Below are positions 59,401 through 64,000 of a stretch of DNA of 64,000 nucleotides, one piece after another. Within the stretch, counting starts at the first letter, position 1, and the number at the start of each line of letters is the position of its first letter. Under the pieces are notes generated by a model. That model did not search any database. It was not told the origin of the DNA and saw nothing but the letters and a program-made list of their open reading frames with translations. Source of the stretch: Rhizobium sp. JAB6 (lineage in GTDB: Bacteria > Pseudomonadota > Alphaproteobacteria > Rhizobiales > Rhizobiaceae). The DNA lies in the NCBI RefSeq assembly GCF_003024605.1, contig NZ_PYJQ01000011.1:124001-188000 (forward strand), read 5' to 3'. The position numbers and the translations under genes were made by a program.

Positions 59401-60009
59401 TCAGGCGAGCGTGCCTTTCGTCGAGGGCACTCGGCCTGCCTGCCGCGGATCGATCTCGGTTGCGGTGCGCAATGCGCGCGCAACGGCCTTGAAGCATGTC
59501 TCGGCTATATGGTGATTGTTGGCGCCATAATGATTGAGGATATGCAAGGTGATGCCGGCATTCTGCGCTAAGGCCTGGAAGAATTCGCGCACCAGTTCGG
59601 TATCGAAGGTGCCGATCTTCGGCGCGCTGAACGACACGTTCCAGACGAGAAAGGGCCGACCGGACAGATCGACGGCCGCTTTCGTCATCGTCTCGTCCAT
59701 GGCGAGATCGATCGAGGCATAGCGGGTGATGCCGCGCCGGTCGCCCAGCGCCTTGGCGATCGCCTGGCCGATCGCGATGCCGGTATCCTCGACGGCATGA
59801 TGATCGTCGACATGCAGGTCGCCCTTGGTGTCGATTTCCATGTCGATCAGCGAATGTCGCGACAGCTGTTCCAGCATATGGTCGAAGAAGCCGACTCCCG
59901 TCGAAATCGTCGATTTTCCGCTGCCGTCGATGTTGACGGAAACGGAGACCGAAGTCTCGTTGGTCTTGCGGGAAATGCTTGCCGTGCGGCTCGCTGCGGT
60001 CTCTGCCAT
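59401..60009 (-). CDS. hisB: Imidazoleglycerol-phosphate dehydratase
   Basis: HisB removes water from imidazole glycerol phosphate with a di-manganese centre. The 202-residue protein has the two metal-binding histidine clusters [11 protein letters not shown] and [12 protein letters not shown], and [13 protein letters not shown]. The ATG at 60009 has GGAG six bases upstream; an ATG 12 bases earlier is weaker. It is the first gene of hisB-DUF2628-hisH-hisA-hisF-hisE-coaA and is divergent from hslV. Confidence 0.97.
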   Translation of the reverse strand: MAETAASRTASISRKTNETSVSVSVNIDGSGKSTISTGVGFFDHMLEQLSRHSLIDMEIDTKGDLHVDDHHAVEDTGIAIGQAIAKALGDRRGITRYASIDLAMDETMTKAAVDLSGRPFLVWNVSFSAPKIGTFDTELVREFFQALAQNAGITLHILNHYGANNHHIAETCFKAVARALRTATEIDPRQAGRVPSTKGTLA

Positions 60010-60129
60010 GGGCTGCTCCATCGGAATACGGCCGTTCCTTATCAGGCGGATCGGGAAATATCCAGAAGTTACGCGCGGGGGCCTATGCGTTTAGCCGGCT
60101 CGCGGCGATTATTCGGGCGCGGTTGCCAT

Positions 60130-60157
60130 TTGCAATCGCAAAAACCCCTCTTACATA
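60130..60157 (+). promoter_or_regulatory. Possible hslVU promoter
   Basis: TTGCAA (60130-60135) and TACATA (60152-60157) are 16 bases apart, 66 bases before the hslV start. They could be read by the housekeeping or the heat-shock sigma factor. This is a pattern call only. Confidence 0.28.
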
Positions 60158-60223
60158 GGTGCTGACGGGGCCGATAAGCGGCCCGGCAGAAGGCCCGCCG
60201 AAATGGGGGCAAACAGGTGTTAA

Positions 60224-60751
60224 ATGACGACAATCGTGACTATTCGCAAGGGTGGCAAGGTGGTGATGGCTGGTGATGGCCAGGTGAGCCTTGGCCAGAC
60301 CGTGATGAAGGGCAATGCGCGCAAGGTTCGCCGCATCGGCAAGGGCGATGTCATCGCCGGTTTCGCCGGCGCCACCGCCGATGCCTTCACCCTCCTGGAA
60401 CGCCTTGAAAAGAAGCTCGAACAATATCCCGGCCAGCTGATGCGCGCCGCCGTCGAGCTCGCCAAGGACTGGCGTACCGACAAATATCTGCGCAACCTCG
60501 AAGCCATGATGCTGGTTGCCGACAAACAAGTAACGCTCGCCATCACCGGCAACGGCGATGTGCTTGAGCCCGAACATGGCGCCATGGCGATCGGCTCCGG
60601 CGGCAATTTCGCCCTCGCCGCCGCACGCGCGCTAATGGACAGCGACAGGTCAGCTGAAGACGTCGCCCGCCGCGCTCTCGATATTGCTGCCGACATCTGC
60701 GTCTACACGAACCACAATGTGGTCGTCGAAACGCTCGATGCCGAAGTCTAA
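60224..60751 (+). CDS. hslV: ATP-dependent protease peptidase subunit HslV
   Basis: HslV is the proteasome-like peptidase chamber of the HslVU protease. The 175-residue protein starts [12 protein letters not shown], so removal of methionine exposes the catalytic threonine. [20 protein letters not shown] and [14 protein letters not shown] match the family. The start is certain, since a TAA in frame immediately precedes the ATG. Unlike some rhizobial homologues there is no N-terminal extension to cleave. hslU follows 47 bases later. Confidence 0.97.
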   Translation: MTTIVTIRKGGKVVMAGDGQVSLGQTVMKGNARKVRRIGKGDVIAGFAGATADAFTLLERLEKKLEQYPGQLMRAAVELAKDWRTDKYLRNLEAMMLVADKQVTLAITGNGDVLEPEHGAMAIGSGGNFALAAARALMDSDRSAEDVARRALDIAADICVYTNHNVVVETLDAEV

Positions 60752-60798
60752 GACGTTCCTCTCTTGATAGTTTCCAGCCCTGACAGGGAACATACGAA

Positions 60799-62109
60799 AT
60801 GACCACTTTTTCCCCCCGCGAGATCGTTTCCGAGCTCGATCGCTATATTGTCGGCCAGCATGAGGCCAAGCGCGCCGTGGCGATTGCGCTGCGCAACCGC
60901 TGGCGCCGCCAGCAGCTCGAGCCTGAGCTGCGCGACGAAGTCATGCCCAAGAATATTCTGATGATCGGCCCGACCGGTGTCGGTAAGACGGAAATCTCCC
61001 GCCGCCTCGCCAAGCTTGCCGGCGCGCCCTTCATCAAGGTCGAGGCCACCAAGTTTACCGAGGTTGGCTATGTCGGCCGTGATGTCGAACAGATCGTCCG
61101 CGATCTCGTCGAAGTCGGCATCGGCCTGGTGCGCGAAAAGAAGCGCGCCGAGGTACAGGCCAAGGCGCATATGAGCGCCGAAGAGCGCGTGCTCGATGCG
61201 CTGGTCGGCGCCACCGCCTCGCCGGCAACGCGCGACAGCTTCCGCAAGAAGCTGCGTGACGGCCAGCTCGACGATAAGGAAATCGAGATCGAAGTGGCCG
61301 ATACCGGCTCCGGCATGCCCGGTGGCTTCGAAATCCCCGGCATGCCCGGCGCCAATATCGGCGTGCTCAATCTCTCCGAAATGTTCGGCAAGGCCATGGG
61401 CGGCCGTACCAAGAAGGTGCGCACGACGGTCAAGGATTCCTACAAGGAACTGATCCGCGACGAGTCCGACAAGCTGATCGACAACGAGGCGATTCAGCGC
61501 GAAGCCGTGCAATCCGCCGAAAATGACGGCATCGTCTTCCTCGATGAGATCGACAAGATCGCCGCCCGCGACGGCGGCATGGGGGCTGGCGTCTCCCGCG
61601 AAGGCGTACAGCGCGACCTGCTGCCGCTGGTCGAAGGCACGACGGTTTCGACGAAGTATGGTCCGGTCAAGACCGACCATATCCTCTTCATCGCTTCCGG
61701 CGCCTTTCATGTCTCGAAGCCTTCGGATCTTCTGCCGGAGTTGCAGGGCCGCCTGCCGATCCGCGTCGAGCTCCGTCCGCTGACCAAGGAGGATTTCCGC
61801 CGCATCCTCACCGAGCCGCAGGCAAGCCTCATCCGCCAGTACAAGGCGCTGATGGAAACGGAAGACCTGAAGCTCGACTTCACCGATGACGCGATCGATG
61901 CTCTGGCCGACGTCGCAGTGCATCTGAATTCCACCGTCGAGAATATCGGCGCCCGCCGCCTGCAGACGGTCATGGAGCGGGTCCTCGACGAGATCTCCTA
62001 CAACGCCTCGGATCGCGCCGGCGTATCGATCACCATCGATGCCGCCTATGTCCGCGAGCATGTCGGCGATCTCGCAAGCAACACGGACCTGTCGCGCTTC
62101 ATCCTGTAA
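60799..62109 (+). CDS. hslU: ATP-dependent protease ATPase subunit HslU
   Basis: HslU is the AAA+ unfoldase that feeds HslV. The 436-residue protein has Walker [10 protein letters not shown] (57-65), Walker [15 protein letters not shown], and the pore loop GYVGRDVE. The intermediate domain (about 110-240) is glycine- and methionine-rich. The C-terminal LSRFIL inserts into HslV to activate it. The composite repeat lies downstream. Confidence 0.97.
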   Translation: MTTFSPREIVSELDRYIVGQHEAKRAVAIALRNRWRRQQLEPELRDEVMPKNILMIGPTGVGKTEISRRLAKLAGAPFIKVEATKFTEVGYVGRDVEQIVRDLVEVGIGLVREKKRAEVQAKAHMSAEERVLDALVGATASPATRDSFRKKLRDGQLDDKEIEIEVADTGSGMPGGFEIPGMPGANIGVLNLSEMFGKAMGGRTKKVRTTVKDSYKELIRDESDKLIDNEAIQREAVQSAENDGIVFLDEIDKIAARDGGMGAGVSREGVQRDLLPLVEGTTVSTKYGPVKTDHILFIASGAFHVSKPSDLLPELQGRLPIRVELRPLTKEDFRRILTEPQASLIRQYKALMETEDLKLDFTDDAIDALADVAVHLNSTVENIGARRLQTVMERVLDEISYNASDRAGVSITIDAAYVREHVGDLASNTDLSRFIL

Positions 62110-62170
62110 CAGGCAGGTGAAGGCGATCTAAACAGTAGACACTCGACAACAGGCCGTTAACTTTTTAGTT

Positions 62171-62281
62171 AAAGCGTGATGCCGAAAAGTGTATGCGGTT
62201 TTCGGGCGACATCACGCTCTACTTTTTTGATGCTAGAGCGGATTCAGATTTTAGGTCGACAGACCTAAAATCATCCGCTCT
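62171..62281 (-). repeat. Composite palindromic repeat, RIME1-like, copy 2
   Basis: The first palindrome (about 62174-62220) pairs AGCGTGATGCCGAAAA with TTTTCGGGCGACATCACGCT. The second (62233-62283) pairs CTAGAGCGGAT and GATTTTAGGTC with GACCTAAAATC and ATCCGCTCTAG. The unit aligns in reverse orientation with 18292-18404. It lies between hslU and the DUF1402 gene, 60 bases after the hslU stop. Confidence 0.87.
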
Positions 62282-62381
62282 AGAGACTCGTTTCTTTGTG
62301 TCGGATGGCTTTATTCGGCCAAGATTATCCGTCAGGCAGCCGCACGGAAACATCGGTTGAAACTTCGACAGGACAGCCATC

Positions 62382-63335
62382 TTGCGACGCATACTGATCA
62401 CTCTTCTTCTGGCGGTCGCCAGCTTCTCCTGGATCCCAGCCTACGCGGACGCAGCGACCGCGGTGCCCCCGGGCAACCGCAATGCCGAGCAGCCGCCGGT
62501 CCCCGGTGCCTCCGTCCGGCGTACGCGCGGCACGAATTCGACCTTCGAACGCAAATACCAGAAGGTCCGTGAACTGCTGGCGACCGACACCAAGCTGATG
62601 TCGAAGATCAAGTCGACGGCGCGGGCCTACGGTATCGATCCGATCCACATCATCGGCGCGCTCGTCGGCGAGCATACCTACAATGTCGATGCCTATGACG
62701 GTCTGCAGTCCTATTACGTCAAGGCTGCCTCCTATGCCGGCCAGAGCTTCCGCTTTGCCTACAATGGCGAAAATGTCGATGATTTCGTGGCCCGGCCGCA
62801 ATTCGATGCCTGCAAGGGCAAGGGCGATTCCTACAGCCTCTGGACTTGCCGGGAAGACGTTTGGGAAGACGATTTCCGCGGCAAGACGGTCGGCGGCAAA
62901 TCCTATCCCGACAATCGCTTCAGCGCAGTCTTCTTCCAGCCCTTCTATGCCGGCCAGACCTTCGGCCTCGGTCAGGTCAATCCGCTGACGGCGCTGGAGC
63001 TCTCCGATCTGGTCAGCCGCACCTCGGGCATCCCGAAGCTCAATGAAAAGGATGCGGGCGGCGTCTACAAGGCGATCATGGACCCGGACCTGTCGCTCGC
63101 CTTCGTCGCGGCCTCGATCCGCAAGTCGATCGACGACTATCGCTCGATTGCCGGCATGGATATCTCCGGCAATCCGGGCATCACCGCGACGCTCTACAAT
63201 CTCGGCAACTCCCGCAAGCGTGCCGCTGCCCTTGCCGCCAAGAATCGCGGCTCTTCGCAGCCGGTCTGGCCGGAAGAAAATTACTACGGCTGGCTCATCA
63301 ATGATAAGCTGAGCGACCTGAAGTCGCTTTTATAA
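62382..63335 (+). CDS. DUF1402-family exported protein, lysozyme-like features
   Basis: The 317-residue protein has a signal peptide (about 1-24, ILITLLLAVASFSWIPAYADA), so it is probably periplasmic. A short proline-rich linker follows. The core contains HIIGALVGEHTYNVDAYDGL and, later, FGLGQVNPLTALELSDL. This layout (a glutamate followed by a GLxQVNPxTA segment) recalls lysozyme-fold lytic transglycosylases. The likeness is my inference; DUF1402 has no assigned function that I know. The start is TTG at 62382 with AGGA upstream. Confidence 0.8.
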   Translation: MRRILITLLLAVASFSWIPAYADAATAVPPGNRNAEQPPVPGASVRRTRGTNSTFERKYQKVRELLATDTKLMSKIKSTARAYGIDPIHIIGALVGEHTYNVDAYDGLQSYYVKAASYAGQSFRFAYNGENVDDFVARPQFDACKGKGDSYSLWTCREDVWEDDFRGKTVGGKSYPDNRFSAVFFQPFYAGQTFGLGQVNPLTALELSDLVSRTSGIPKLNEKDAGGVYKAIMDPDLSLAFVAASIRKSIDDYRSIAGMDISGNPGITATLYNLGNSRKRAAALAAKNRGSSQPVWPEENYYGWLINDKLSDLKSLL

Positions 63336-63450
63336 GCGCGCAGCGCGGCGTTTTATCGTCTGGATTTCGCAGGCGGCGTTCCCCATATCGGACGGGTGCG
63401 CCGCTCCGCCGCCTTCATTCGAGCAATGCCGATTTCGAGGAGAGTTGATC

Positions 63451-64000
63451 ATGGACATGATTCCGGAAGCCTTCTCCCCGCCGGCGCCCATCCCGCGCAC
63501 CGTGCCGCCATCGCGCTTGACGATCATCCGCACGATCCTGCGCAATCCGCTCGAACTCTGGGGTGAGCCCTCCTATACGCTGCCCTGGATCAAGACCAAG
63601 TTCTTCAACGAGCGGACGCTGATCGTCAACGATCCCGGCCTGATCAAGCATGTTCTGGTCGACAATGCCGCCAATTACCGCATGTCCGATATTCGCCAGC
63701 TCGTGCTGCGGCCGATCCTGCGTGATGGTCTGCTGACGGCGGAAGGGGCTGTCTGGAAACGTTCGCGCAAGGCGGTCGCACCGGTGTTCACGCCGCGCCA
63801 TGCTCAGGGCTTTGCCGGCCAGATGCTGAGCCAGAGCCTGGACTATGTGCAGAAATACGAGGGGGTTGGCGAGAAGGGCGCGGTGTTCGATATCGCTACC
63901 GACATGGCCGAACTGACCTTCGCCATTCTGGCGGAGACCTTGTTTTCCGGCGAGATCGCCACCGAAGGCGAGCATTTCGCTGATGAGGTCAATGAGCTCC
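63451..64000 (+). CDS. Cytochrome P450, N-terminal part (cut by window end)
   Basis: The frame from ATG 63451 (GAGGAG nine bases upstream) stays open to the window end, 183 codons. The protein has the P450 N-terminal order: IVNDPGLIKHVLVDNAANYR, then GLLTAEGAVWKRSRKAVAPVF (the C-helix W-x-x-x-R haem-propionate contact WKRSR). It continues into the D/E-helix region. The haem cysteine loop lies beyond the window. The N-terminus has no membrane helix, so it is a soluble bacterial type. The substrate is unknown. Confidence 0.88.
   Translation, partial: MDMIPEAFSPPAPIPRTVPPSRLTIIRTILRNPLELWGEPSYTLPWIKTKFFNERTLIVNDPGLIKHVLVDNAANYRMSDIRQLVLRPILRDGLLTAEGAVWKRSRKAVAPVFTPRHAQGFAGQMLSQSLDYVQKYEGVGEKGAVFDIATDMAELTFAILAETLFSGEIATEGEHFADEVNEL

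Noticed and set aside
62157-62172. TTAA-TTAA pair resembling a CtrA binding site
   Set aside because: The spacer is eight bases rather than seven, and the sequence is a simple AT palindrome after hslU.

Overview
The window is a 64 kb piece of the chromosome of a member of the Rhizobiaceae, most likely genus Rhizobium. Support comes from the gene order (mnmE-mnmG-rsmG-parA-parB, rho-hemJ-hemE, an origin, then ppsR-maf-aroE-coaE-dnaQ), the chvG-chvI-pckA block, an AddAB rather than RecBCD repair enzyme, a DivL-type kinase, high GC content, and dispersed repeats resembling the RIME1 elements of rhizobia. It reads as core, vertically inherited DNA. I see no insertion sequence, prophage, CRISPR array, tRNA or rRNA.

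Replication and segregation region (1-14.1 kb). The predicted origin lies between hemE and ppsR (about 10.07-10.46 kb) and holds a cluster of DnaA-box-like 9-mers. Genes left of it run mostly on the minus strand and genes right of it on the plus strand, so both are read away from the origin. Around it lie parAB and four parS-type 16-mers (3.5, 5.5, 5.55 and 11.9 kb). Two of these parS sites sit inside the first codons of rsmG and aroE and are read as the same peptide.

Envelope, topology and metabolism (14.1-34.2 kb). secB and fxsA run leftwards. timA-mltA-smr-xre is an overlapping four-gene operon, followed by gyrB. Then come a nitroreductase/DUF2218 pair, a glutathionyl-hydroquinone reductase, a PLP decarboxylase, an FAH-family hydrolase, the PHB depolymerase phaZ, DUF2852 and YgjP-like proteins, and trpF-trpB-trpA-accD-folC.

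Leftward block (34.2-51.9 kb). divL, a tsaE-amgK fusion, a murU-like gene, addB, addA and trxA form one long run linking cell-cycle signalling, tRNA modification, peptidoglycan recycling and double-strand break repair. ahcY follows, with an operator-like palindrome upstream. Then come a regulatory PTS (HPr, EIIA-Man, HprK) and the ChvG/ChvI two-component system, with pckA divergent from chvI.

Right end (52.3-64 kb). pckA, arfB and alkB run rightwards. hisB-DUF2628-hisH-hisA-hisF-hisE-coaA is a compact leftward operon, divergent from hslV-hslU. A DUF1402 exported protein and a truncated cytochrome P450 close the window.

Start codons were chosen by Shine-Dalgarno position, overlap with neighbours and family length. 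Several differ from the longest open frame, and a few are TTG or GTG. All functional calls rest on recognising motifs by eye; no database search was run.
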